A program made the position numbers and the translations under genes. The notes below the pieces were generated by a model, which saw only the letters and a list, made by a program, of their open reading frames with translations, ran no database searches and had not been told where the DNA came from. From assembly GCF_963259705.1 (NCBI RefSeq), contig NC_081840.1, positions 6,195,062 to 6,259,061 of the forward strand: DNA of 64,000 bases, written 5' to 3'. Origin of the DNA: Myotis daubentonii (Eukaryota; Chordata; Mammalia; Chiroptera; Vespertilionidae). The first letter of the stretch is position 1. Each line of letters opens with the position of its first letter. This document shows positions 22,826 through 33,017 of the stretch, in pieces.

Positions 22826-23650
22826 AAGCTTTACTGAGATATAATTGGCCCGTGACATTGTGTAAGTTCAAGGTGTACCATGTGAGGAGCTGACACCCGT
22901 GATCACTGCAAAATAATGACCACCATAAGGCCAACACCTCCTTCGCCTTGCAAATGGCCGTGGTGGTGCTTGTGAGAACATCGAAGACCTAGCCTCCCAG
23001 CAAATTTCAAGTACACAACACAGCATGGTTATCCGCGACCACCGCCGTGCGGTCCGCTGGGCCTCCAGGACGTATCCATCCTCTAACTGGGAGTTTGTGC
23101 CCTGACCAATATCTCTTCATATACCACCCCCTCACCCCCAAGCCCATGGCAACCACCTTTCTACTCTGTTCCTATGAGTTCAGCTTTTTCAGATTCCACA
23201 TAGAAGTGAGATCATATAGCACCTGCCTTTCTCTTATTTCACTTAGCATAACACCCCAAGATTCATCCATGTTTTCACAAATGGCAGGGTTTCCTTCTTC
23301 TTTTTTTTTATGGCTGAATAATATTCGTGTGTGTGTGTGTGTGTGTGTTCTTTCTTCAGTCATCCATTGATGGACGCGTAGATTGTCTCCATGTTTTTGC
23401 CTATTGTAAATAATGCTGCCATGACTGGGAGTGCAGCTATCTCCTTGAAATAGTGATTGTATTTCCTCTGGATAGATACCCAGAGTGGAATTGCTGGATC
23501 CCAGGGCAGCTCTATTTTTCATTTTGTGAGGAAACTCCATACTGTTTTCCTTGCAGCTGAACCAACTTAAATTCCCACCCACAGCGCACAAGCGTCCCTT
23601 CCCTTTTCTTCACATCCTCGAGCATTTGTTATCTTTTGTCTTTTTAGAAT
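22826..23650 (-). mobile_element. Old L1 3' portion
   Basis: In this orientation it reads like the reverse complement of an old mammalian L1 end, with 'cttatttcacttagcataac', 'gattcatccatgttttcaca' and 'tttttatggctgaataatat'. A TG microsatellite (23,327-23,348) has expanded inside it. Confidence 0.85.
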
Positions 23651-23737
23651 GTGTGCTAAGTCCTTTAAATGCTTAATCTTATGTAATTCACTCAACAGCA
23701 CAAGAGGGAGATAACATTATCCTCTGGTGTTACAGGT

Positions 23738-23818
23738 AATGAAATTGAGGCTCAGAGAAGTGGAAACACACGCCCAGACTCATTTGGCCAGAAAGTGGTT
23801 GAGCTAAACCCAGCCTCC
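23738..23818 (-). repeat. MIR SINE relic
   Basis: The sequence 'aaattgaggctcagagaagt' followed by 'cagaaagtggttgagctaaa' matches the complement of the MIR core. Confidence 0.6.
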
Positions 23819-23894
23819 AGATCTCCAAGCGTTCACGCCAGTTTTCTTCCACTTACTGATTCTGCCTCCTGATGTTTATTGATGGATGATTTAG

Positions 23895-24105
23895 TCCTCA
23901 CCTGAGGATATGTGTATTGATTTGAGAGAGAGAGAAAGGGCGAGAGAGATGTGAGAGAGAAACATCGATTGGTTGCCTCAACCATACGCGTCTCAACCAG
24001 GGATTGAACCCACAACCTAGGTGTGTGCCCAGATCAGGAATCAAACTCACAACCTTTTTGGTGTATGGACAACACTCCAACCAACTGAGCCACCTGGCTG
24101 GGCTG
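23895..24105 (-). mobile_element. VES-type SINE
   Basis: Reverse orientation: tail part 'tcctcacctgaggatatg' first, B-box complement near 24,030-24,050, and 5' end 'gagccacctggctgggct'. It belongs to the longer-tailed subgroup with the GA-rich stretch. Confidence 0.88.
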
Positions 24106-24565
24106 CCTTCTGGTTTTTTAAGTAAATCATTTCTTCCCAATTTTCTAGGTGTAGCAGTTGTGTCTTACTGGGCGTTTCTGGGGACAGGTCATCTCAGTCT
24201 GCAGCATTCCTGTGCGTGGTCAGTAAGAATCCTGAGTGAAATGAGGGCCCACCTTTGTCATTTCAGAATCCAGCTTCTCTGTAAGTCTCCTGCTCTGCCC
24301 ACTGACTCCCTGTGGAACAGCTCCTTGTACCTGGGATGCCTCCCACAGACCCCAGCCCACTGCCTCGTTGGAAACCAAGATGTCATGTTGCCAACTCGTA
24401 GATAAGGATGGAATCAAGACCATTTGCTGCAATTATTATCAATCATAACAGTATCTGCTATTCTTAATGCTAAGTGCTTCACTCATCTCTTATCAGACTT
24501 TTCAGGGGTTGCTGCACATTGGCTCTTAGTCCTAATTCCTGAAGCATCGCTGTGGCCCACCAGTC
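24106..24565. other. Intergenic, no feature recognised
   Basis: Unique-looking moderate-GC sequence between two SINEs. It has no coding, repeat or motif signal that I can support. Confidence 0.3.
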
Positions 24566-24575
24566 AGAGCAGCGG

Positions 24576-24849
24576 CTTTTATTTTATTTATTTAAATTAA
24601 TTAATTAACTTCTTAAATCCTCACCTGAGGATATGTTTCTATTGATTTTTAGAGAGAGAGTGGAAGAGAGAGGGAAAGACAGGGAGAAACATTGATGTGA
24701 GAGAAACACATCGATTGGTTGTCTCCTGCACGAGACCTGACCAGGGCCCAGGGAGGAGCCTGCAACCGAAGTACGTGCCCTTGACCGGAATCAAACCCGG
24801 GACCCTTCGGTCCACAGACCAACGTTCTATCCACTGAGGCAAACCGGTT
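24576..24849 (-). mobile_element. VES-type SINE inserted into the end of a SPIN element
   Basis: Reverse-orientation SINE with a T-rich tail (24,576-24,615). It is bounded by AGAGCAGCGG (24,566-24,575) and AGAGCAGTGG (24,850-24,859), a likely target duplication. That duplicated target includes the first six bases of the adjoining SPIN element, so the SINE arrived after SPIN. Confidence 0.85.
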
Positions 24850-24853
24850 AGAG

Positions 24854-25179
24854 CAGTGGTTCTCAACCTTCCTAATGCCGCGAACCTTTCATACAGTTCC
24901 TCATGTTGTGGTGACCCCCAACCATAAAATTATTTTCGTTGCTACTTCATAACTGTAATGTTGCTACTGTTATGAATCATAATGTAAATATCTGATATGC
25001 AGGATGTATTTTCATTGTTACAAATTGAGCATCATTAAAGCATAGTGATTAATCACAAAAACAATATGTAATTGTATATGTGTTTTCCGATGGTCTTAGG
25101 CGACCCCTGTGAAAGGGTCGTTCGACCCCCAAAGGGGTTGCGACCCACAGGTTGGCGACCCACAGGTTGAGAACCGCTG
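24854..25179 (-). mobile_element. Non-autonomous SPIN hAT transposon
   Basis: The termini are CAGTGGTTCTCAACCTTCC and its inverted partner 'ggttgagaaccgctg'. The diagnostic interior 'gcgacccctgtgaaagggtc' and 'ttcgacccccaaaggggttg' is present. The family is SPIN (Space Invaders), known to have moved horizontally among tetrapods. The 'cgacccacaggttg' near the right end is duplicated locally. An 8-bp target duplication is not evident because the left end was disturbed by the SINE insertion. Confidence 0.88.
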
Positions 25180-25894
25180 CTCTAAGTGGAGATTGATGGA
25201 GAAGAGATGGGCTGAGAAATGCTCTCAGGATCAGCACCTCTGCAGGGTGTGGAGGAAACAGGAGGGGACAGTGGGGTAGGCTGAGTTGTCAGAACATGCA
25301 AAGGCCTCCGACAACCGCATGTGGAGCTCTGTAGCTGGGATGGCCTTTCAGGGTGGCCTCACCGTGGAGGAAGGGAGCTGGGCCTCTATGCCTTCACGTC
25401 GACCAGGCATCGCATGTGGATTGCCCCAGAAAGGGACTTTGACCTTGGGCAAGGGGTTTCCTCTCAGCCAAGGACAATGGTAGAAGTGAAGGGTGAGACT
25501 GAGCAGACGGCTGTCAGCTACCGACACTCCAGCAGCTGGGGAAATGGATGTGTCAGTCCCAAATAGTGTCCACCAGAGTCCATCCCTGGGGCCACATGGC
25601 TCCCTCGCTTCACCTGACAGTTTCTGAGAGCAACTGCTCCGGACTCTCTGGGCCTCTCCTCCTGGGGGAACCTCACAGAAGGAGTGGGGGTGGGAGGGAC
25701 TTGCTGCCCCTGCAACTGCAGCTGCCCCGAGGCTGGGACCAATACTCGACTCCCGCATCTCCACCTCGCAAGGTCCCTCTCCTCCTAACGCGGTGCCTAC
25801 TGGGTAGGGCACAAGGAGGCTTACAGTTCTGAGTACACAAAACATAGAGTTTATTGCTGTATTATTATTATTATTGTTAATTTTTTATTGTTGT
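25180..25894. other. Intergenic, mostly unique
   Basis: No gene is supported. The last 60 bp are AT-rich (ATT repeats) and lead into a SINE tail. The remainder is ordinary unique sequence. Confidence 0.3.
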
Positions 25895-25895
25895 T

Positions 25896-26130
25896 AATCC
25901 TCACCTGAGGATATTTTCCATTGATTTTTAGAGAGAGTGAAAGGGGGAGGAGAGACAGAGAGAGAGAAACATCGCTTAGTTGTTGTTACTGTGTGGCCTC
26001 CCGCATGGTCCTCCACCAGGGACGGGGGATCAAGCCTGCAACAGAGATACATGCCCTTGACCAGAATCGAACCCGGGACCCTTCAGTTCATGGGCTGATG
26101 CTTTACCCACCGAGCCAAATAGGCTAGGGC
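25896..26130 (-). mobile_element. VES-type SINE
   Basis: Reverse orientation, from 'tcctcacctgaggatatttt' to 'ccaaataggctagggc'. The B-box complement lies at about 26,064-26,075. An A-rich run and then TA/CA microsatellites follow. Confidence 0.88.
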
Positions 26131-26147
26131 TTTAAAAAAAAAAAAAG

Positions 26148-26179
<32 letters not shown>
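26131..26179 (+). repeat. A-run, (TA)n and (CA)n microsatellites
   Basis: Poly-A, TA and CA repeats lie directly against the left end of a Tc1/mariner MITE whose target dinucleotide is TA. Confidence 0.9.
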
Positions 26180-26182
<3 letters not shown>

Positions 26183-26394
26183 TGAGTGGCCAGATTATTA
26201 TGACCGGCCAGATTATTATGACCACCCCATCAGTACTTCATTGACACTTCCAAAAATACTCAATATTGAAAACTTCCTAGGCAAATACTCTCAAGGTTTT
26301 ATTATTATTATTATTTGCATAACTAATTCACTTCATTGTACTGATGGGGTGGTCATAATAATCTGGCCGGTCATAATAATCTGGACACTCAGTG
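26180..26394. mobile_element. Tc1/mariner-type MITE with long inverted repeats
   Basis: The ends are CACTGAGTGGCCAGATTATT and its inverse. The terminal inverted repeats run about 57 bp with one visible mismatch (GTGG versus GTGT). Each arm contains a tandem duplication of 'ccagattattatgaccgg'. TA follows the right end. The central ~100 bp is AT-rich and noncoding. Length 215 bp. The family is inferred from termini and TA target. Confidence 0.8.
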
Positions 26395-26462
26395 TATATA
26401 TACTGTATATTTGATTTCAGAGAGGAAGGGAGAGGGAGAGAGAGTATTTTTAATTATTTTAT

Positions 26463-26615
26463 TACTGGAAGCCCGATGTATGAAATTCATACAAGGGGCT
26501 TGGCCCTCGCAGCCCCTGGCAGCCCCAGCTTCGTCCAGAAGGTCCTCCGGACGGTGTCCAGACAGTCCTTCTGCTGTTAGGTCTCATTAGCCTATTAGCT
26601 CTTTATTTTATAGGA
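26463..26615 (-). mobile_element. Short, decayed Helitron
   Basis: On the - strand the 3' end reads as a degraded CTAG (CTGG on +) with an imperfect hairpin around 'tgaaattca'. The 5' end is the complement of 'tataggattttcc'. The flanks are A and T. The interior is internally deleted relative to longer copies. Confidence 0.6.
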
Positions 26616-26744
26616 TTTTCCATGCGCACACTGTAACCCTCCTTTTGCCCACCCTGTCCGGTGTCCTAGGGGCTTGCAGGAGGGCCTCAAACCTCGGGCG
26701 CCAAGCACTGCTCAGGCCGTCGTGGCTGTACTCGCCCATTTACC

Positions 26745-27400
26745 ATTGAATTGGGCCAAGACACTAAGATGTGTCCAGAAAATAACCTTGGTTATGTGCC
26801 TGCCTGTCCCCACAATTTAATGAAAACCCTGCCTCCCCCTGCTGCTCGGCTCCTTTCCTGGTCTGCTGGTCTGTGCGCAGAGAGCGGACGTGACTGACCT
26901 GCAGGGTAATGCGGGCAGTGGCGTCAGAAGGGCCTCAGCGAGTCCTGTCTAGATAAAAGCAATGATAACACGGGACGTTCTGTCAAAACCCACCGTTTCC
27001 GAACTCTGGAAATTAACAAACTGAGAGACATTTACTCAAGGAAAACGTGCGCACCCGGTCGACAATGGTGGGATCTGCGCATTTAACACGGGGCTGCTGC
27101 TTCTCCCCTCTCCGCTCCCCGTCGCGGGGTGGAAGCGGCTGGGGCGGGCTGATCTAATTTGGAGCTCCGGAGAAAGGCCCCTTGTTCAGGCGCTGTCGGA
27201 AGCAATTGCCATCTCTCTAGCAAACAATCAAGGGAGGCCAATATCGCAGTGGCCCGGGGCTATAATATAGAGTTGGGAACAGAGCAGATGGGCCAGAAAT
27301 TTAAATAGAGATCTGGGGACTGGGATGGCCGCGGGGGCTTTGATAAGGCCTCACGTATTCCTGGTGATCTGGAAGGCTGCGCACGTGTGCATATTCACGA
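26745..27400. promoter_or_regulatory. Unique noncoding block with GATA, E-box and MEF2-like motifs
   Basis: About 650 bp of non-repetitive sequence sits alone inside a transposon-rich zone. Motifs include 'ctagataaaagcaatgataa' (two GATA sites), 'ggggctataatatagag' (MEF2-like), 'gcagatggg' (E-box), 'aatttaaatagag' and 'tttgataagg'. Transposon avoidance and motif packing suggest an enhancer. Conservation could not be tested. Confidence 0.4.
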
Positions 27401-27438
27401 AAGACCAGGGAGGGCCCGGTTATCTGCTCATCCCTGGC

Positions 27439-27469
27439 CGACCAGGGGGCCCGCACCAGCAGATGGGGA
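27439..27469 (+). promoter_or_regulatory. Two tandem CTCF-like cores
   Basis: 'cgaccagggggccc' (27,439-27,452) and 'ccagcagatgggga' (27,456-27,469) each match about 12 of the 14 core positions of the CTCF consensus, in the same orientation and 17 bp apart. This is motif-level evidence only. Confidence 0.3.
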
Positions 27470-27729
27470 AGGCTGGGGCAGACTCGTAAACTGCCTGGTC
27501 TTTGAATGGGCGCCTCACCAGAGCAACGGGTGGAAACCTTACTGGCTCAGGATGTTGAGGCAGAAGCTCTGCTCACCCAGGGTCAATTTCTAGGAAGCCA
27601 GGTTTAATAATAAAAACCAAGAATTTTGAAAGAGCATAGATATTAGTGTTGACACACGGGAGGGGAGACAGACATGCTAAAATAGTCCTCTAGGAAATAT
27701 CTATCCAACACAAAAGAATGAAGTGACAG

Positions 27730-27949
27730 CCGAAACCGGTTTGGCTCAGTGGATAGAGCGTCGGCCTGCGGACTCAAGGGTCCCAGGTTCGATTCCGGTC
27801 AAGGGCATGTACCTGGGTTGCGGGCACATCCCCAGTAGGAGATGTGCAGGAGGCAGCTGATCGATGTTTCTCTCTCATCGATGTTTCTAGCTCTCTGTCC
27901 CTCTCCCTTCCTCTCTGTGAAAAATCAATAAAATATATTTAAAAAAAAA
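27730..27949 (+). mobile_element. VES-type SINE with 18-bp target duplication
   Basis: A near-intact copy: A-box region 'ggctcagtggatagagcgtc' and B-box 'ggttcgattcc'. A perfect target duplication flanks it at 27,712-27,729 and 27,950-27,967 and lies in L1 sequence, so it is younger than the L1. Confidence 0.95.
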
Positions 27950-28052
27950 AAAAGAATGAAGTGACAGAGGAATAGAGAAACATCAACACATGAGACACAC
28001 AGAAAAAAAAATAGCAAAAAGAAGGCATATTTAACTAATAAAGAATGGGGAG

Positions 28053-28270
28053 CCCTAGCCGGTTTGGCTCAGTGGATAGAGCGTTGGCCTGTGGACTGAA
28101 GGGTCCCGGGTTCAATTCTGGTCAAGGGCACATGCCCGGGTTGCGGGCTCAATTCCCAGTATGGGATGTGCAGGAATCAGCTGATTAATGATTCCCTCTC
28201 ATCACTGATGTTTCTATCTCTACTTCTCCCTTCCTCTCTGAAATCAATAAAAATATATATATTTTTAAAA
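28053..28270 (+). mobile_element. VES-type SINE, first of a tandem dimer
   Basis: Starts 'ccctagccggtttggctcag', with B-box 'gggttcaattctgg'. It is followed directly by a second copy. The flanks of the pair carry the related words 'aaagaatggggag' and 'aaagaatgtgaag', which suggests one duplicated target around the dimer. Confidence 0.92.
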
Positions 28271-28273
28271 AAG

Positions 28274-28478
28274 GCCCTAACCGGTTTGGTTCAGTGGATA
28301 GAGCATCGGCCTTCGGACTCAAGGGTCCCAGGTTCGATTCCAGTCAAGGGCATGTACCTTGGTTGCGGGCACATACCCAGTAGGGAGCGTTCAAGGAGAC
28401 AGCTGTTCGATGTTTCTAACACTCTATCCCTCTCCCTTCCTCTCTGAAAAAAAATCAATAGAATATATTTTTAAAAAA
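28274..28478 (+). mobile_element. VES-type SINE, second of a tandem dimer
   Basis: Starts 'gccctaaccggtttggttc', with an intact B-box 'ggttcgattcc'. It belongs to a different subfamily from the first copy ('catgtaccttggttgcgggc'), so the dimer is not a simple tandem duplication. Confidence 0.92.
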
Positions 28479-30296
28479 AGAATGTGAAGGTAGAAACAGT
28501 TCTCTCTAAGGTTCTCCTCATTTGTGACTGAGCAAGGTTGGCCTGGGTGGGGCTGGAGGCAGAGCCGCGCTCTGCTCATCAGTGTGAAAGTTAAACAGAA
28601 AGCGCAGGTGAGATTTTTGTTGGCGATTCTAAAAGTGTGTCATTCGTATAAGAAACTTTATACTCATAGTATTTAATCTTTCTCACTTGTAAAGAATAAG
28701 ATAAACAGAAGGTAAATAATCGTACAGAGAATAGCAGAGCTTTAAGCTTCGTTTCCATTTTACGTCCATTTGTTTTGCCAGTGTGTTCATGTTCAGGTCT
28801 GTTATACTAATGTTATTTACTATTTTTTTCATTTATATACACAGTTAACTAGAGAGCTTTTTCAAACACCCATGTCTGTAAAGTATTTTTAAATAAAGTT
28901 TCTTTTGTTGTAACAACAACAACAACAACAACAACAACAAAAAGCAGGCATATATCCGACCACACCATTAATTACATGTAATTACATTACATGTAATATA
29001 AATAGAGTAAATACTCAATAAGCAGAGACCGTCAGGTGTTTTAAACACACCAGGATCCACCTTTATATTGCCTGCATTAGATATACTTTATATTGAAAGA
29101 GACAAATAGATTGAAAGTAAAAGTACAGAAAAGATACCAAGAAAACAATAACCATAAGAGGATTGAAGTGCCTATGTTAATATTGGATAGATAGACTTTT
29201 TAAGACGAAAAGTGTTACTAAAGACATAAAGGGGCATTTTATAGTGCAAAGGGGATCAATGCATCAAGAGGACAGAACAACCCTAAACTTTTATGTGCCT
29301 CATAACAGAGTTTCAAAATACACGAAACAAAAGCTGATATAAATGCAGAGGCATAGGTAATTCCACACTTACTGTGGAAGATTTCAATACCCTCTTTTTA
29401 AATAATAGGACAACTAGAGAGAAAATCAGCAAAAAGACCATCAGTGGACTCCACCTAACTGATGATCTCTGTCGGACACTCCGCCCAACAACAGTAGACC
29501 ACCCTTTTTCAGGGAATATGATATGGTCTCCAAGATGCACCACATTCCCGCCCATAAAATATATCTTAGCAAATTTTAAAAAACTGAAATCATAGAAAGT
29601 ACGTCCTCCAATCACAACAACATTAAATTAGAAAATAGCAGAAGGAAATTTGGGAAGTTGGAAGTATTTTGAGCCGAATGAAAATAAAACCACAACATAC
29701 CAAAACCCACTAGCTGCAGCGAAGGGATGCCCAAGGGAGACTGGAGCGGAGACGCCTCTGTTTGAAAGAAAGAAGGTCTCCAATCAGAAATCTGATCTTT
29801 CACATTAAAAATCTGGATCCGTAAGAGCAAACCAAACCCAAGACAAGCAGAAAGAAGGAAATGATCAAGATTAGAATGGAAATCAAGGTTATAGAAAGGA
29901 AAGAGGAAAAAATAGATGAAAAGTTGGTTTTTTGAAAAGGTCAACAAAATAACCAAACCTTTGTATAACCTGATCAGGGAAGAATTAGAGAATACACAGA
30001 TCATCAAAATAATGAATAGAAACATAGTCTCTGCCGCCCCCCACCCCTCCACACACACACACACTCCCAAGAGCTTAATAGGATTATAACAGAATGCTAT
30101 GAACAACTACTTGAGGAAATGAATAAACTCCTAAAAAGATACACAGATCACCAAAAATCACTCTAGGAAATAAATAGAAAATCTGAATACACCTATAATA
30201 TGCATTGGATAGTAATTAAAAGTCTTCCCACAATGAAAATCCCATGGTCAGATATCTTCACTGGTGAATTCCATCAGATGTTTAAAGAAGAAATAA

Positions 30297-30551
30297 TGCC
30301 CTCGCCAGTTTGCTCAGTGGATAGAGTGGCGGCCTGTGAACCAAAAGATCCTAGGTTCAATTCCAGTCAAGGGCACGCACCTCGGTTGCAGACTCCTTCC
30401 TGGCCCCGGCCCTGGTCAGGACATATGCAGGAGGCACCCAATTGATGTGTTTCTCTCGCACCAATGTTTCTCTTTGTCCCTTTCTCTTCCACTCTCTCTA
30501 AAAACCAATGGAAAAATATCCTCAGGTGATGATTAACAATAAAACAAAAAA
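30297..30551 (+). mobile_element. VES-type SINE with 14-bp target duplication
   Basis: The long-tailed subgroup with 'atatcctcaggtgatgatta'. A perfect target duplication TAAAGAAGAAATAA flanks it at 30,283-30,296 and 30,552-30,565, within L1 sequence. Confidence 0.93.
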
Positions 30552-30769
30552 TAAAGAAGAAATAACATCAACATTTCATGAACTCTTCCAGAAACAGAGG
30601 AGGAAGGAACACTCCTCACTCATTCCTTGAGGTCAGTATTAACCCTGGTCGCAAAACCAGACAGACACTGCAGGAAAAGAAAATTATCCCTCCTGAACAT
30701 AGATGGAAAAATTCTCAACAAAATATTAGCAGAATGAAATCAGCAACATATAAAAAGGATTATATATCA

Positions 30770-31303
30770 CTAGAGGCCCGGTGCACGAATTTGTGCATGG
30801 GTGGGGGTCCCTTGGGGTGGCCTGCAAGGATCAGGCCCCAGCTCGCACCCCCAGCCTCCCAGCCCCGATGCCCTGCAGCCCTGCCTGGCACCCCACCATG
30901 GCCTGGTGCTGCCCCCTCACCTGCTCCACCATCCCACCTGTGGGGTGACAGATCGGGGCCAGCCAGCTCCCTCAGCCCCTGGGAGCCAGGTGATGGCCCT
31001 GCCCCCTGCCGCCACCGCTGGTCACTGTCTGCAGGGCAATTGGCAGGGCAATCAGGCCCCCACTCGCACCGGCCTTGGCCTGGCGCCGCCCCCTCACCTG
31101 ATCCACCGTCCCACTGTGGTCCCACTCTCATTGGGGCCCATTGGGGCCGGCAGCACCTCCATTGCCACCCGCTGCCAGTGCCGTGTCGCCGACGCTTGCC
31201 ATGTTCCACCCCCTGGTTGTCAGCACATGTCATAGCGAGCAGTCGAACTCCCAGTTCAGCTCCCGGTCGAACAATTTGCATATTAGGCTTTTATCATATA
31301 AGG
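30770..31303 (-). mobile_element. Non-autonomous Helitron, reverse orientation
   Basis: On + it begins CTAGAGGCCCGGTGCACGAA, the complement of the 3' hairpin-plus-CTAG end, and finishes 'gcatattaggcttttatcat', the complement of the 5' end. It follows an A. The interior of about 480 bp is GC-rich with repeated 'ccccctcacctg' and 'ccacc' words and has no convincing gene, so the open frames across it are not credible proteins. Confidence 0.88.
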
Positions 31304-31496
31304 TGACCAAGTGAGGTTTATCCCAGGAATGCCAGGCTGGATTAAAATCCCCAAATCAATTAACACAGTGAACCATACCAATAGAATAAGGAACAAACCC
31401 CACCTGACCATCTCAATAGATACAGAAAGAAGCATTTTACAAAATTCAACATCCACTCATGATTTTAAAATAAACCAAAAAAACCCAAAAACCCCT

Positions 31497-31699
31497 CCCG
31501 CCCAGCTGCAGTGGCTCAGAGGTTGAGTGTTGACCTATGAACCAGGAGGTCACAGTTCCGTGCCCCATCAGGGCGTGTGCCTGGGTTGCAGGCTCGATCC
31601 CAATCGTGCAGCAGGCAGACGATCCATGATCCTTTCTCATCATTGATGTTTCTCTCTCTCTCTCCCTCTCCCGTCCTCTCTGAAATCAATAAAAAAATG
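31497..31699 (+). mobile_element. VES-type SINE
   Basis: A 'tgaaccaggaggtcacagtt' subgroup copy, with a degraded B-box ('gttccgtgcccc'). It is inserted in the L1 reverse transcriptase region. Confidence 0.88.
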
Positions 31700-32307
31700 A
31701 AACTCCCAACAAAGTTGGAATAGACAGAAACGTCATTTAATCTAATGAAAGGCATGTATCCACATTCTATACCTATGGTTGCACTTAATGGGAAAAGAAT
31801 AAATGCTTTCTCCCCAAGATCAGGAACAAGGCGGAGATTCTCACTCTGACCACTTACCCAACATTGGACTGAAAATGTTGGACGTGCAATCAGATATGAT
31901 AGAGCAATAAAAGACACCCTGATGGGGAAGGGGGAAGCAAAACTGTCTCTATTCCAGGTGACACATTCTTATATATAAAAAGTCCGAAGGACTCAAAAAA
32001 ACTTCTATTACAATTAATAAGCAAATTCATCAAGGATCTAGGACACAAGATCAACGCACAAAAGGCAATTGGATTTCTGTCTACTGGCAATGAACAATCT
32101 GAAAACGAAATTAAGAAAACAATTCATTCAACAGCATCGGAAAAAAATAAAATGCTTAGGAATAAATTTAATAAGAGAAGGGCAAGACTTGTACCGTGAA
32201 AATGCAAGACATTGCTGAAGGAAATTAAAGAATATCTAAATAAATAGAGACATTTTATGCCCAGGGATTAGAAGAATCAATATTATTAAGGTGGCAATTC
32301 TCCCCAA

Positions 32308-32517
32308 ATGGATTGGAGCATAAACACCATCCCTATCAGAATCCCAGCAGGCTTTTTCACGGATATTGACGAGCTGATCTTAAAATTTATATGGAAATGG
32401 AAAAAAAAACCACAACAACAGCCCAGAATAGCAGAAACAATTTTGAAACAGAAGTACAAAGAGGGAGGACTTTCAACTTCCCAATTTCAAAACTTCCTGG
32501 AAAGCTTCAGCCATTGA
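32308..32517 (+). pseudogene. L1 ORF2 fragment (open stretch)
   Basis: A 69-residue open stretch containing 'LILKFIWKWKK' and 'KEGGLSTSQFQ', typical of the region after the L1 reverse transcriptase domain ('ILKFIWK..KKP.IAK..L'). It is a surviving piece of the surrounding dead L1, not a gene. Confidence 0.8.
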
Positions 32518-32694
32518 GACAGTGTTAAACTGGTATAAGAATGGACATACAGATCAATGGGTTGGGGCTGAGAGCCCAGCGGTCTAATGAGTTTTGATAA
32601 ACGTGCCAAGGCCATTCAATGGGGAAAGGACAGGCTCTTCAGCAAAGTGTGTGGAGTCAAATGAATATCCATACGCAGAAAGATCAGCTTAGAG

Positions 32695-32916
32695 CAGTGG
32701 TTCTCAACCTTCCTAATGCCACGACCCTTTCATACAGTTCCTCATGTTGTAGTGACCCCCAATTTCATTGTTACAAATGGAACATAATTAAAGCATAGTG
32801 ATTAATCACAAAACAATATGTCATTATATATGTGTTTTCCGATGGTCTTAGGCGACCCCTGTGAAAGGGTCGTTCGACCCCCAAAGGGGTCGCGACCGAC
32901 AGGTTGAGAACCGCTG
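32695..32916 (-). mobile_element. SPIN hAT transposon, internally deleted, with intact 8-bp target duplication
   Basis: The termini match the copy at 24.85 kb. GCTTAGAG flanks both sides (32,687-32,694 and 32,917-32,924), the 8-bp duplication expected of hAT elements. About 100 bp of interior present in the other copy is missing. It is inserted in old L1 sequence. Confidence 0.93.
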
Positions 32917-33017
32917 GCTTAGAGCTTCATGCTTTATCCCCAAATTAACTCAAAATGGACTATATACGTAAATGCAAGTGCTAAAACTATAAACCTTTAA
33001 GAAAAACACATATAGCA

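Larger units (their letters stand above)
28031..28937 (+). pseudogene. Processed retrocopy of an unidentified transcript, containing a SINE dimer
   Basis: A segment bounded by a 16-bp repeat with one mismatch (28,015-28,030 'caaaaagaaggcatat' and 28,938-28,953 'caaaaagcaggcatat') interrupts the L1 ORF2. It ends with an AATAAA signal (28,892-28,897) and an (AAC)n tail. About 450 bp (28,480-28,910) is unique, without a long open frame, and looks like a 3' UTR. Two VES SINEs (28,053-28,478) were inserted later near its 5' end. I do not recognise the source gene. Confidence 0.55.

Noticed and set aside
27745..27800. tRNA gene calls at the SINE heads
   Set aside because: The A- and B-box words belong to tRNA-derived VES SINEs. 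No cloverleaf with a proper acceptor stem is present.
30578..31306. 242-residue open frame at 30.6-31.3 kb
   Set aside because: It spans a SINE tail, L1 remains and a GC-rich Helitron core, with no recognisable domain.
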